Assembly (NCBI GenBank): GCA_900771085.1
Contig: CAAGMR010000048.1
Coordinates: 1 to 14,153, forward strand
Direction of reading: 5' to 3'
DNA: 14,153 nucleotides
Source of the DNA: Clostridia bacterium
Lineage (GTDB): Bacteria > Bacillota > Clostridia > Oscillospirales > Acutalibacteraceae
Of this stretch, positions 1 to 7,032 are shown in pieces. Both the position numbers and the translations under genes were made by a program. Positions within the stretch are counted from its first letter, which is position 1; every line of letters begins with the position of its first letter. The notes under the pieces are model-generated. The model was given only the letters and a program-made list of their open reading frames with translations. It was not told the origin of the DNA and did not search any database.

Positions 1-30
1 CTCTTTCCCTACACGACGCTCTTCCGATCT
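1..30. other. Illumina adapter remnant
   Basis: These 30 bases match the 3' part of the TruSeq universal adapter / read 1 primer, ending in GCTCTTCCGATCT. They are not genomic. Genomic sequence starts at 31, and the open frame that continues through this stretch is accidental. The remnant shows that reads were not fully trimmed before assembly, which bears on how the odd right end of the contig should be judged. Confidence 0.97.
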
Positions 31-306
31 ACTTTTGGCGAGGAGCACTATGAAGATTTATACGTGACGGGAGAAGCACTAAGAGCAGCAATGGGTCGTT
101 GCATGCTTTGTGGCAGGGAAGCTCCATTCAGGAATAACAACGGAATACCTTTTCTTGAGATTCACCATGTTGTCCCTTATGAGGAAGGTGGTAAGCATAT
201 TGTAGGCAATGTTGTGGCTCTATGCCCAAACTGCCATAGACGCATCCATGTCCTGAAAGATAAGAATGACATTGCAAAACTGTATGACAGGAGGAACAGG
301 TTCTGA
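31..306 (+). CDS. HNH endonuclease, C-terminal part (5' truncated)
   Basis: This is the C-terminal 91 residues of an HNH nuclease. Two zinc-knuckle cysteine pairs are visible, CMLC near the start and CPNC further on, and they bracket the core IHHVVPYEEGG...GNVVALCPNCHRRIH. The first His pair, the Asn of GNVVALC and the last HRRIH form the beta-beta-alpha-metal site that cleaves phosphodiester bonds. The frame is open from base 31 without a convincing start. A GTG at 64 exists but has no ribosome binding site, and LYVTGEALRAAMG upstream reads like ordinary protein, so the gene is cut by the contig end. The N-terminal targeting domain is missing, so a restriction, homing or phage role cannot be decided. 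The stop codon overlaps the next start (TGATG). Confidence 0.85.
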   Translation, partial: TFGEEHYEDLYVTGEALRAAMGRCMLCGREAPFRNNNGIPFLEIHHVVPYEEGGKHIVGNVVALCPNCHRRIHVLKDKNDIAKLYDRRNRF

Positions 307-707
307 TGAAAGATTGCTTTGCGATAATCGGTTATGAAAATGCTGAACTGCACAACATGATAATAAAGCTGACGCAGAAAGCCGGTCACGCCATTGGCTT
401 TAATGAAGTCAAGATAACAAACAACCCTGCTTTCAAAAAAAGCCTGATCATTTACGATATCAGTAAAGCACAGGCCAAGGACATAGTCACAAGGCTCAAC
501 AAAAGTTCATTCATATGGAAAGATGATGAGCAGTTCGGACTCTTTGATTGCAGCGGCAATACCATTGCCAAGCTGCAGGAAGAAGAGACTGATGAACTTC
601 TTTTTGAAGGAACAGTCACTTATCCTGTTCTCATTAAAGACAAAGGCAAAAAGGAACCGACGGTAAAAGAATTTAAGTTTTATAAATCTTCCTCCCTTAA
701 AGCTTAG
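306..707 (+). CDS. Hypothetical protein, 133 aa, coupled to HNH gene
   Basis: I do not recognise this protein. Its ATG shares one base with the TGA of the HNH gene, and AGGAGG lies at 289-294, which suggests translational coupling and a shared function. It is soluble, with no signal peptide or membrane segment. It mixes hydrophobic beta-like stretches (CFAIIGYENAEL, SLIIYDISKAQA, SFIWKDDEQFGLFDC) with a charged C-terminus rich in Lys and Glu. The coding sequence runs into the terminator hairpin: the last codons, SSLKA, are part of the left arm. It could be a partner or modulator of the nuclease, but that is inferred from position alone. Confidence 0.7.
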   Translation: MKDCFAIIGYENAELHNMIIKLTQKAGHAIGFNEVKITNNPAFKKSLIIYDISKAQAKDIVTRLNKSSFIWKDDEQFGLFDCSGNTIAKLQEEETDELLFEGTVTYPVLIKDKGKKEPTVKEFKFYKSSSLKA

Positions 708-727
708 CTTTTGAGGGAGGCTTTTTT
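691..727 (+). terminator. Rho-independent terminator after the HNH pair
   Basis: An imperfect stem is formed by CCTCCCTTAAAGC (from 691) and GCTTTTGAGGGAGG (ending 720), followed by a T run at 722-727. The left arm includes the last codons and stop of the 133-aa gene. Confidence 0.85.
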
Positions 728-737
728 GTTGTATAAT
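709..737 (+). promoter_or_regulatory. Probable sigma-A promoter of the HAD operon
   Basis: A perfect TATAAT lies at 732-737. TTTTGA at 709-714 sits 17 bases upstream as a weak -35. The -35 overlaps the right arm of the preceding terminator, so terminator and promoter are interleaved. The 768 gene start lies about 30 bases downstream, with AGGAG at 757-761. Confidence 0.6.
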
Positions 738-767
738 GAGACCATATTATTTCTATAGGAGAGTTTT

Positions 768-1649
768 ATGGCTGACGAGAAATACATTAGTAAAACAAAA
801 GGCGACAAGCCTGTCGTAGCCATCTGCTATGACTTTGATAAAACTCTTTCACCGACTGACATGCAGGCGCAGGGTTTCATCCAGGAAAACTATGCCGGTG
901 ACGTTGGTGAATTCTGGGCTGAGTGCGATGCTCTTGCAAAAGAGCACGAGATGGACTCAAACCTCGCTTACATGTACATGATGATAAGCAAATCGCGCGG
1001 TAAACTCGTTTTTAACCGCGAGGCATTAATGAACTACGGTTCCAGAGTTGAGCTCTTCCCGGGCGTCACAGACTGGTTTAAACGCATTAAAGAATACGGT
1101 GAGGCGCACGGTGTAATAGTAGAGCATTACATTATCTCATCCGGTCTTAAAGAGATGATAGAAGGCACCGGCATTGCTGATGAATTTGAGAAGGTTTATG
1201 CCAGCAGCTTCCACTACGACAGTGATGGCGTCGCTGTTTGGCCCGCTCAGGTAATAAACTACACCAACAAGACCCAGTTCCTGTTCCGCATCTCAAAGGG
1301 AACGCTGGACGTTAACGATCCGGGAGTAAACAACTACTTCAAACCGGAAGACATGTACGTTCCTTTCCGTAACATGGTTTACATTGGTGACAGCGATACC
1401 GATATCCCATGCATGAAACTGGTTAATCAGTATGGCGGACATTCTATCGGTGTTTATTGCGACAACGAGAAGTCCAAAGCCAAAGTCACTAAAATGATGG
1501 CTGAAAACCGTATTAAGTATTTTGCTCCGTGCGACTATTCCGAAGGCACGAAGCTGGATATTTTAATAAAGAACATAATTGATAAAACAGCTGCCAGCGA
1601 AAAGCTGGAGGAAATCTCTTATGAGTGTAAAAATGAAGGGGGAAAATAA
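768..1649 (+). CDS. HAD-superfamily phosphatase-like hydrolase
   Basis: This 293-aa cytosolic protein has the haloacid dehalogenase motifs in order. Motif I is DFDKT (residues 22-26; D22 would be the nucleophile and D24 the acid/base). Motif II is IISSG, with S124 or S125. Motif IV is GDSDTD (207-212), which would bind Mg2+. A candidate motif III Lys lies in the NKTQFLFRISKG region. The cap insertion after motif I is helical (residues about 30-90), as in C1-type HAD enzymes. The family hydrolyses phosphate monoesters, and the substrate cannot be read from sequence. The start is set by AGGAG 7 bases upstream. The stop codon is followed directly by the ATG of the next gene, so it is first in an operon with a membrane protein and an alpha/beta hydrolase. 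Confidence 0.9.
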   Translation: MADEKYISKTKGDKPVVAICYDFDKTLSPTDMQAQGFIQENYAGDVGEFWAECDALAKEHEMDSNLAYMYMMISKSRGKLVFNREALMNYGSRVELFPGVTDWFKRIKEYGEAHGVIVEHYIISSGLKEMIEGTGIADEFEKVYASSFHYDSDGVAVWPAQVINYTNKTQFLFRISKGTLDVNDPGVNNYFKPEDMYVPFRNMVYIGDSDTDIPCMKLVNQYGGHSIGVYCDNEKSKAKVTKMMAENRIKYFAPCDYSEGTKLDILIKNIIDKTAASEKLEEISYECKNEGGK

Positions 1650-2399
1650 ATGCTTCAGACAGTAATTGATCTTCTTAACAGATTCCTTCCTTATGTTGCG
1701 ATGCCTGCAGGACTTCTGTTCCTTGTTCTCGTTATCGTACATGCATGGAAGATGTTAGGACTTAAACCCGCTCTTTCAATGGTAGGAGCAGGAATTGTTA
1801 TTGCATACGGACTTGAAGAGTTCGGTGTTCACACAGGTATCATCTACGGACGTTATTACTTCACATCTATGATGGGACCAAAGCTTGACGTTATTCCGGT
1901 TGCCCTTGTATGCCTCTGGATATTACTTCTGTATATTGCTTTCACAATGACGAATCTCATCCTGGATGGCTCACCTGTACAGACCAACTTCAGTGTTGGA
2001 AGAATCATCTTCGGTGCCGTAATGGGCGCACTCGTTGTAACAACAATCGACCTTAACGCAGACCCGTTTGCCGCAGATAACGGCTGGGGGGTATGGCAGG
2101 ACGGAGGCCCATACTTTGGTGTTCCATACCACAACTTTGCCGGCTGGTTCTTTGTAGCTTTCGTTTCATACGTTGTACATGGCTTCCAGCTCAAGAGAGA
2201 ACAGCTCACAGACCTCAATGAAGCAGGAAAGGGAACACGACTCCTTAGCATTGCACCAGTACTTATCTATGGTGTTGCTACACTTGCCTTCATAGTAATC
2301 AACTTCAACGGTCAGCTTGGCCTTGTGACAGTTTACGTAATGGGCATTCCGCTTTTATTCTCACTTTATAAATGGATTAAATGGTACAAGAAGGGTTGA
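1650..2399 (+). CDS. CruF/DUF422-like integral membrane protein
   Basis: A 249-aa polytopic membrane protein with about six or seven hydrophobic segments. It shows the conserved pattern of the carotenoid biosynthesis (CruF, DUF422) family: GLEEFGVHTGIIYGRYYF, GPKLDVIPVAL, TTIDLNADPFA, and the signature DGGPYFGVPYHNFAGWF at residues 151-167. CruF proteins hydrate C50 or acyclic carotenoids in other bacteria. No phytoene synthase, desaturase or other carotenoid gene is present here, so action on another isoprenoid or lipid is more likely. The start follows a GGGGG/GGAAAA ribosome binding site inside the end of the HAD gene, with no gap between stop and start. The family call is from recalled motifs, and the function is unknown. 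Confidence 0.75.
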   Translation: MLQTVIDLLNRFLPYVAMPAGLLFLVLVIVHAWKMLGLKPALSMVGAGIVIAYGLEEFGVHTGIIYGRYYFTSMMGPKLDVIPVALVCLWILLLYIAFTMTNLILDGSPVQTNFSVGRIIFGAVMGALVVTTIDLNADPFAADNGWGVWQDGGPYFGVPYHNFAGWFFVAFVSYVVHGFQLKREQLTDLNEAGKGTRLLSIAPVLIYGVATLAFIVINFNGQLGLVTVYVMGIPLLFSLYKWIKWYKKG

Positions 2400-2401
2400 A
2401 A

Positions 2402-3370
2402 ATGAAAAAGTTCAAGTACGACTACACCAAATGGGTCAGGCTCAATGGTGACAGACAGAATATTCGCATAGTTACAAATGACAAGAGTAATCCTGTAGTT
2501 CTCTTTGTACACGGCGGACCGGGTGTTTGCGACAGACACTGGGTTTATAACTATCAGGCAGAAAGATTTGTAAATGCAGGATACACAATAGTCATGTGGG
2601 ATCAGCGTGGTTCAGGCAAGTCATATAAGTACTTCAGAACCAAGAGAGCTGACCTTTGCGTTAATGACTATGTCGAAGACTGCAAAGCACTCGTAGAGTG
2701 GCTTTGCAAAAAGTTCAATAAAGAAAAGATTGTACTTATCGGTCATTCATGGGGAACTATTATCGGAACTCCATTCTGTAAGAAATATCCTGAGCACATC
2801 GCCGCATACATTGGTCAGGGACAGTTTGTAGAAGGCTCTGAAAACGAGCTTATCTCATTCAACTACTGTCTTGAAGAAGCTAAGAAAGCAGGAGACAAGA
2901 AGATTGTAGAGGCTCTTGAAGGCCACGCTCCTGTTGGCGGTGTTTATGACGACCACAAGGCCATGATGGCTGAACGCGACGCCCTTACAAAGTATGGCGG
3001 AGCAGAGTGGAATAACAGAGGAGGACTGGTTGACTCTCTTGTAAAGCCATTCCTCAAGTATGATGGATATCATTTATGGGATCTCCCTAAGTACGCTTTA
3101 GGTGCTTTGTACCTTACAGATGTTCTCTGGCCTGAAGTAGTGTCCGGAGACTACTTCAAGGAAGTTCCTGAACTTACAATGCCTGTTCTTATGACAATCG
3201 GACGTCACGATTACAATACTCCGTTTGAAATAGCAGAACGCTGGTATGATGCTCTTAAGGCTCCGGTCAAGGAATGGGTCTGGTTTGAGGATTCAGCTCA
3301 CAGCCCAATCAAGGAAGAACCTGAAGCATGGGGCGATGCAGTAATCGATTTCTTAGACAGAACAGTATAA
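2402..3370 (+). CDS. Alpha/beta hydrolase, S33 proline iminopeptidase-like
   Basis: This 322-aa soluble hydrolase has HGGPG (residues 37-41, oxyanion hole), WDQRGSGKS, the nucleophile elbow GHSWG with S116, then D270 in GRHDYNTP and H300 in DSAHSP, a complete Ser-Asp-His triad. HGGPG plus DQRGSG is typical of the S33 prolyl aminopeptidase group, but many members are esterases or lactonases, so the substrate is open. An ATG at 2381 lies in frame inside the previous gene. The ATG at 2402 is preferred because AAGAAGGG ends 6 bases before it and the protein then starts MKKFKYDYTKW. It is the last gene of the HAD, CruF-like, hydrolase operon and is followed by a strong terminator. Confidence 0.88.
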   Translation: MKKFKYDYTKWVRLNGDRQNIRIVTNDKSNPVVLFVHGGPGVCDRHWVYNYQAERFVNAGYTIVMWDQRGSGKSYKYFRTKRADLCVNDYVEDCKALVEWLCKKFNKEKIVLIGHSWGTIIGTPFCKKYPEHIAAYIGQGQFVEGSENELISFNYCLEEAKKAGDKKIVEALEGHAPVGGVYDDHKAMMAERDALTKYGGAEWNNRGGLVDSLVKPFLKYDGYHLWDLPKYALGALYLTDVLWPEVVSGDYFKEVPELTMPVLMTIGRHDYNTPFEIAERWYDALKAPVKEWVWFEDSAHSPIKEEPEAWGDAVIDFLDRTV

Positions 3371-3376
3371 AAATTA

Positions 3377-3408
3377 AAGCCGTCCTCGTTTGAGGACGGC
3401 TTCTTTTT
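3377..3408. terminator. Bidirectional Rho-independent terminator
   Basis: An 11-bp perfect stem, AAGCCGTCCTC (3377-3387) and GAGGACGGCTT (3392-3402), with a GTTT loop and the T run TTCTTTTTG. On the minus strand the stem is followed by TAATTTTTA, so it can also end the convergent 35-aa gene transcript. Confidence 0.92.
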
Positions 3409-3410
3409 GT

Positions 3411-3518
3411 TTATTTGTCTTTTTTGAACCAGTCGTACATTGCGACTCCGATGATACCAAAATCAACTACTGTTGCGAAGATTAATACGGCTAAGGTTCC
3501 GCCTGTCATTACTGCCAT
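3411..3518 (-). CDS. Small single-span membrane protein, 35 aa
   Basis: This short gene has the best ribosome binding site in the area, AAGGAGGT at 3525-3532, 6 bases before the ATG. It encodes MAVMTGGTLAVLIFATVV followed by DFGIIGVAMYDWFKKDK. It has one hydrophobic helix (about residues 8-27) and a Tyr/Trp then Lys-rich end, as in a tail facing the cytoplasm. It begins 17 bases after the stop of the 214-aa membrane protein and ends just before the shared terminator, so it is the second gene of that operon. It is too short for many gene callers. It may be a small regulatory or assembly subunit of the larger membrane protein; that is inference from operon position. Confidence 0.75.
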   Translation of the reverse strand: MAVMTGGTLAVLIFATVVDFGIIGVAMYDWFKKDK

Positions 3519-3535
3519 ATATTTACCTCCTTAGA

Positions 3536-4180
3536 TTAAAGCCAACCGTTGATGCCTGCAACAATACCTGTTACAAGGTCTATTGCTGCAAGAATGCCGA
3601 CAACTTTTGCTGAGCCCTTTACTGTTGGTCTGTCGTATGTGTAGAAAGCTGCAGAGAAGAATGGAAGGTAGCCGATAATCCAGAGGATCCATGGGCAGCT
3701 TCTCTGCCAGAAAGACCATTCCCATGTAAGGATGTTGCAGTAGTTGAGGAAGCACTCAACGCAAACTGCAAGAGTTGTAAGAACTACTGCGAACACAAGT
3801 CTGTTTGGAATATGAAAGATTTTTACGTTCTTTTCCGGAAGCATAAGAACAGTTGCCATACCCATGATGAAGAACATGAAGGATATTTCAATGTTATAAC
3901 CGATGAGGATAAGGAAAGATGTATTTCCTACGCCCATTGGAGTGCCCCAGATAGGAGCCTGACCGGAAATGAAACATACCATTGAATTCCAGAGCTCATT
4001 GAAAATATCAACAAGCCATAGAGCTGCACCTGCAAACACTACCTTGTAGTGTTTTTCACTCAGCTCTTTTGAAACAATGTAGATGAAAATGAGCAGGATA
4101 GGGATCATGTACCATTGCATTGTTTCTTGTGGCTGTCTCAGAATTTCTAAAGCGGACTGTGTGTACGAAGAAAATTGCAT
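3536..4180 (-). CDS. Polytopic membrane protein, unknown function, 214 aa
   Basis: I do not recognise the family. About six membrane spans are visible: around residues 23-38 (MIPILLIFIYIV), 47-62, 85-110 (FLILIGYNIEISFMFFIMG), 125-145, 160-178 (ILWIIGYLPFFSAAFY) and 190-210. A loop with WNSMVCFISGQAPIWGTP holds several aromatic residues and a Cys. AAGGAGGT lies 8 bases before the start. Upstream is a 264-bp divergent intergenic region shared with the lipase gene; downstream is the 35-aa membrane protein gene. No catalytic motif is seen. Transport, sensing or a structural membrane role are all possible. Confidence 0.85.
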   Translation of the reverse strand: MQFSSYTQSALEILRQPQETMQWYMIPILLIFIYIVSKELSEKHYKVVFAGAALWLVDIFNELWNSMVCFISGQAPIWGTPMGVGNTSFLILIGYNIEISFMFFIMGMATVLMLPEKNVKIFHIPNRLVFAVVLTTLAVCVECFLNYCNILTWEWSFWQRSCPWILWIIGYLPFFSAAFYTYDRPTVKGSAKVVGILAAIDLVTGIVAGINGWL

Positions 4181-4382
4181 GTAAAAAACCTCCTTAAATC
4201 ATTTCAACATAATCGTAATCTTTGGGAGATTTTTAAATCAATAATCACACTTTACAAAATATACAAATGAGATTGTAGTCTTATGACGAAAACTCTATAT
4301 GTGTAACATTCCTGTAATGAAAATATATTGATTTCTTTGTAAATGTGGGGTAAATGTTTAAATTTGCCTACAATTTGACGGG

Positions 4383-4411
4383 TTGTTGGACACTTGTGAC
4401 AATTTTATAAT
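4383..4411 (+). promoter_or_regulatory. Probable promoter of the lipase gene
   Basis: A perfect TATAAT lies at 4406-4411, with TTGTTG at 4383-4388 separated by 17 bases. The lipase ATG is 33 bases downstream of the -10 box and has GGAGG at 4434-4438. The rest of the divergent region, 4181-4382, is AT-rich. I found no convincing promoter there for the minus-strand membrane gene. Confidence 0.55.
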
Positions 4412-4444
4412 CAGATTGAAGAGTAAATAATCTGGAGGCATTAT

Positions 4445-5632
4445 ATGAATAAATATCCTACAGTCATCTGCCACGGCCTTGCAGGCTGGGGAGAGAGCGA
4501 TAAACTCGACAAGTACATTCCTCATTTTGGCCTCACTCCAAAGAAGAGTATTCCAAAGCATTTAAGAGAAGCAGGCTATGAGGTTTATCAGCCTTCACTG
4601 GGACCTGTAAGCTCAGCTTGGGACAGATCATGTGAGCTTTGGGCTCAGTTGTTCGGTGGAACAGTTGACTACGGTAAGGTTCACTCTGAAAAGTATGGTC
4701 ATAATCGATATGGCAGAACTTACGAGAAAGGTCTTATTGCCGACTGGGGAACACCGGGTGACCACGAAAAAATCAATATCATCGGTCATAGTTTTGGCGG
4801 ACCAACAGTTAAACAGTTTGCTGCTTTAATTGCTGAAGGTTGCCAGGAGGAGATTGATGGTACTCCTGCAGAGGAACTTTCAGATCTCTTTAAAAAGGAT
4901 AAGCCACAGAAACTTCACGCAGTAATGAGTCTTTCCGGTGTTAACAACGGTACAACTCTTGCGTCTTTGCTCGGCAAAACCGGCATGACATTTGCGACTT
5001 ATTATTTCCTTGTAATTAATGGTGTGCTTAGTGAGACAAAAGCAATGCAGTTTTATGATTTCCATACCGATCACTGGGGAATCATGAAAGATCCTAAACT
5101 TGTAAAAGACCACAAATTTACAAGTCCTTTCGCTAATAAGGCAGGATACAAAGCATACAATAAGAATCTTGTTGACTCCGTAGCACACGAGATGCAGGTG
5201 GAAGTTGTTCAGGATATGGTTAACCCTAATCAGAAGGTTGCCCCTGGCACTTATTACTTTGCAAAGCGTGCAGACCGTACACATTGGAATGATAAGGGTT
5301 ATCGCATTCCAAATAAGAACATGTGCAAGCTTTGCCAGATTGCAGGACTTTTCACCGGAAACTTCTTACAGGATAAGAAACTTTCAAAATACGGCGTAGA
5401 TAAAGAGTGGGCTGCAAATGACGGCTTTGTAAATGTTATTGGACAGAGCGCACCTATTGGTGCACCTCAAGCTGACTTTGTTTCAGCTGAAGATGTAAAA
5501 CCTGGTATTTGGTATAACATGCCAATAGAGGACAAGGATCACATCTCCTGGATAGGTCTCGGCGAACCAACGGATAAATTCTTCCGTGATTATGAAGAAA
5601 TGGTCGAGTTATTTGCAAAACTCGAGGGTTAA
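4445..5632 (+). CDS. Family I.5-like lipase without signal peptide
   Basis: This 395-aa alpha/beta hydrolase resembles the Geobacillus/Staphylococcus lipase family. It starts PTVICHGLAGWG (HG oxyanion region) and has GHSFGG with nucleophile S116. Catalytic Asp is D326 in NDGFVN, and H366 lies in KDHISWIG. Residues D60, H80 and H86 (AWDR, VHSEKYGHNRYGRTY) sit where the family binds Zn2+. Known members are secreted with a signal peptide or long propeptide. This one starts directly at the catalytic domain (MNKYPTVICHGL), so it is probably cytosolic and acts on internal lipids or esters, unless export is non-classical. It is monocistronic, with its own promoter and a terminator 4 bases after the stop. 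Confidence 0.88.
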   Translation: MNKYPTVICHGLAGWGESDKLDKYIPHFGLTPKKSIPKHLREAGYEVYQPSLGPVSSAWDRSCELWAQLFGGTVDYGKVHSEKYGHNRYGRTYEKGLIADWGTPGDHEKINIIGHSFGGPTVKQFAALIAEGCQEEIDGTPAEELSDLFKKDKPQKLHAVMSLSGVNNGTTLASLLGKTGMTFATYYFLVINGVLSETKAMQFYDFHTDHWGIMKDPKLVKDHKFTSPFANKAGYKAYNKNLVDSVAHEMQVEVVQDMVNPNQKVAPGTYYFAKRADRTHWNDKGYRIPNKNMCKLCQIAGLFTGNFLQDKKLSKYGVDKEWAANDGFVNVIGQSAPIGAPQADFVSAEDVKPGIWYNMPIEDKDHISWIGLGEPTDKFFRDYEEMVELFAKLEG

Positions 5633-5636
5633 TAGA

Positions 5637-5669
5637 AAAGCCACTCCTTTACGGAGTGGCTTTCGTTTT
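5637..5669. terminator. Bidirectional terminator between convergent genes
   Basis: An 11-bp perfect stem, AAAGCCACTCC (5637-5647) and GGAGTGGCTTT (5653-5663), with loop TTTAC. It is followed by TTTCGTTTTA on the plus strand and CTTTTC on the minus strand. It serves the lipase gene and the convergent CmpB-like gene. Confidence 0.9.
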
Positions 5670-6414
5670 ACTTCTGTGGTATGTAGTCTTTCGTGTTTCC
5701 GGCGAGGTTGGTTTCCGATACATTTCCGTCTTTGTCTACATTCATTGCATTGGCAAAAACGGTTTCCATGTATTTATCCGGGAACTGTTTATCAAGCAAC
5801 TGCTCATAGCTGTTCTTCGCAACTATGCCATCCTGACGGGCGTTATAACGAACTGTTGCCTTTACTGATATGAAGCAATCATATATGAAGAAAATAAGCA
5901 TAATTATGTAAATGATTTGGCCCGGTTTCGGAGGAATCTTTGATAAAAGACTCTTGAAACCGGGGTATATAAACTTCGCCCAGGCAAGTCCAAGGACTCC
6001 CCAGAACAAAGAATACAAAAAGCATACGCGTCCATTGATGTTCAGAGGCATCTCACTGTAATCCCATGAAACATGATGGAATACCAGTTCTTCACCAAGT
6101 GACATAATGTACTCAGCTACAGAACACCAAAAAAATGCTTTTATGAATACCTTTGGTACACTTGCATCTTTATCATTCAGCAAAAGCAAAGAGAGGAGAA
6201 CACCGCCAATGCCGTATGCAAGGCCAAATGGACCGTATACAAGAGAAGTTCGGCTTTCCCAATAGCCATTTGTTATTCTGCAGAAAACCATTTCAATGCC
6301 ACAGCCGATTATGCTGCAGATTATCATGATACAGAACATTTCGTAAAATAGCTGTCTTAAACGTTTTTTTCTTTCTTCACTGTGAGGGTGGTTAATAACA
6401 GTCTGTTTATTCAT
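5668..6414 (-). CDS. CmpB-like putative ABC-transporter permease membrane protein
   Basis: A 248-aa membrane protein. Its pattern of a first span with GCGIEM, then YGPFGLAYGIGG, EYIMSLGEELVF, WDYSEMPLNINGRVCFLYSLFWGVLG, fits the PF06541 family, which is labelled ABC transporter permease although no ATPase is usually adjacent and none is here. About six spans are visible, followed by a hydrophilic C-terminal tail of roughly 60 residues (YNARQDGIVAKNSYEQLLDK onward). An upstream ATG at 6468 would add 18 residues but lacks a ribosome binding site. The ATG at 6414 has GAGGT 8 bases before it and gives MNKQTVINHPHSEERKK. The gene is monocistronic and divergent from the 6579 gene. Confidence 0.82.
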   Translation of the reverse strand: MNKQTVINHPHSEERKKRLRQLFYEMFCIMIICSIIGCGIEMVFCRITNGYWESRTSLVYGPFGLAYGIGGVLLSLLLLNDKDASVPKVFIKAFFWCSVAEYIMSLGEELVFHHVSWDYSEMPLNINGRVCFLYSLFWGVLGLAWAKFIYPGFKSLLSKIPPKPGQIIYIIMLIFFIYDCFISVKATVRYNARQDGIVAKNSYEQLLDKQFPDKYMETVFANAMNVDKDGNVSETNLAGNTKDYIPQK

Positions 6415-6468
6415 ATTCGTTACCTCAAAACCAATGTAGCAGAGGCAATACGTTTTGTTCATAGGCAT

Positions 6469-6560
6469 TAGTTCAGAAATGTATAATTAGGTAACAAGAT
6501 AATTTGATTGGGTATTTTGGGACAATTAGTGGTATAGTATAAGAACATAAAAGTAATTAC
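6469..6560. promoter_or_regulatory. Divergent promoter region
   Basis: This AT-rich spacer separates two divergent genes. On the plus strand TATAAG at 6538-6543 with TTTTGG at 6515-6520 (17-base spacing) could serve the 6579 gene. On the minus strand TTGTCC, then 17 bases, then TTATCT could serve the CmpB-like gene, which would overlap the plus-strand promoter. Both matches are weak. Confidence 0.35.
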
Positions 6561-6578
6561 ATGTTTTTGGAGAGATTT

Positions 6579-7010
6579 ATGAGTAACACAGAAAAGATTC
6601 CGTTTTATAAAAAAGACTGGCTCATGTGGGTCTGCCTCGTGGTTTGCGCACCACTCGGCATTGTGATCATGTGGGCGTTCCACAAGGAAAAGACTCGTGG
6701 ATTTAAGATCTTTGCATCTATAGCATTTGCAATTCTATTTGCGCTTGTAATCGGTTATCATCCGGGCACAGAAGCAAATACTGATGCTACAGTTGAACCA
6801 ACAACTTCAATCAGCACAACAGCATCACAGATTCATTATCCTACAATTCCACAGACAACTGCTGCAGCTCCACAGGTTGTTCTTCAGCAGGGTGAGGATG
6901 GCAACTGGTATGCATACAGCAACGGTGCTGTTGATTATTCATACAATGGACAGGCAACAAATGAGTACGGTACATGGAATGTCGTAAATGGACAGGTAGT
7001 ATTCGGTTAA
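6579..7010 (+). CDS. Two-span membrane protein with extracytoplasmic repeat-like tail
   Basis: This 143-aa protein has two adjacent hydrophobic segments, WLMWVCLVVCAPLGIVIMW and IFASIAFAILFALVIG. A Thr/Ala/Pro/Gln-rich linker follows, then a C-terminal module, NWYAYSNGAVDYSYNG then ATNEYGTWNVVNGQVVFG. That module resembles the W/Y-NG-...-YG-W-NG repeats common in secreted and wall proteins of Firmicutes. This suggests a membrane-anchored protein with a small surface domain, but topology is inferred. An in-frame ATG at 6561 exists; the ATG at 6579 is chosen because TTGGAGAG lies 5 bases upstream of it. It is 22 bases ahead of the EFR1 gene and probably co-transcribed with it. Confidence 0.75.
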   Translation: MSNTEKIPFYKKDWLMWVCLVVCAPLGIVIMWAFHKEKTRGFKIFASIAFAILFALVIGYHPGTEANTDATVEPTTSISTTASQIHYPTIPQTTAAAPQVVLQQGEDGNWYAYSNGAVDYSYNGQATNEYGTWNVVNGQVVFG

Positions 7011-7032
7011 TGTATAGCAAGGAGAAAGCTTA

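Noticed and set aside
1650..2399. Carotenoid biosynthesis pathway
   Set aside because: Only a CruF-like membrane protein is present; no synthase, desaturase or cyclase gene lies in the window.
4181..4444. Riboswitch or leader RNA before the lipase gene
   Set aside because: The region is AT-rich without long complementary stems, and the predicted promoter leaves a leader of only about 25 bases.
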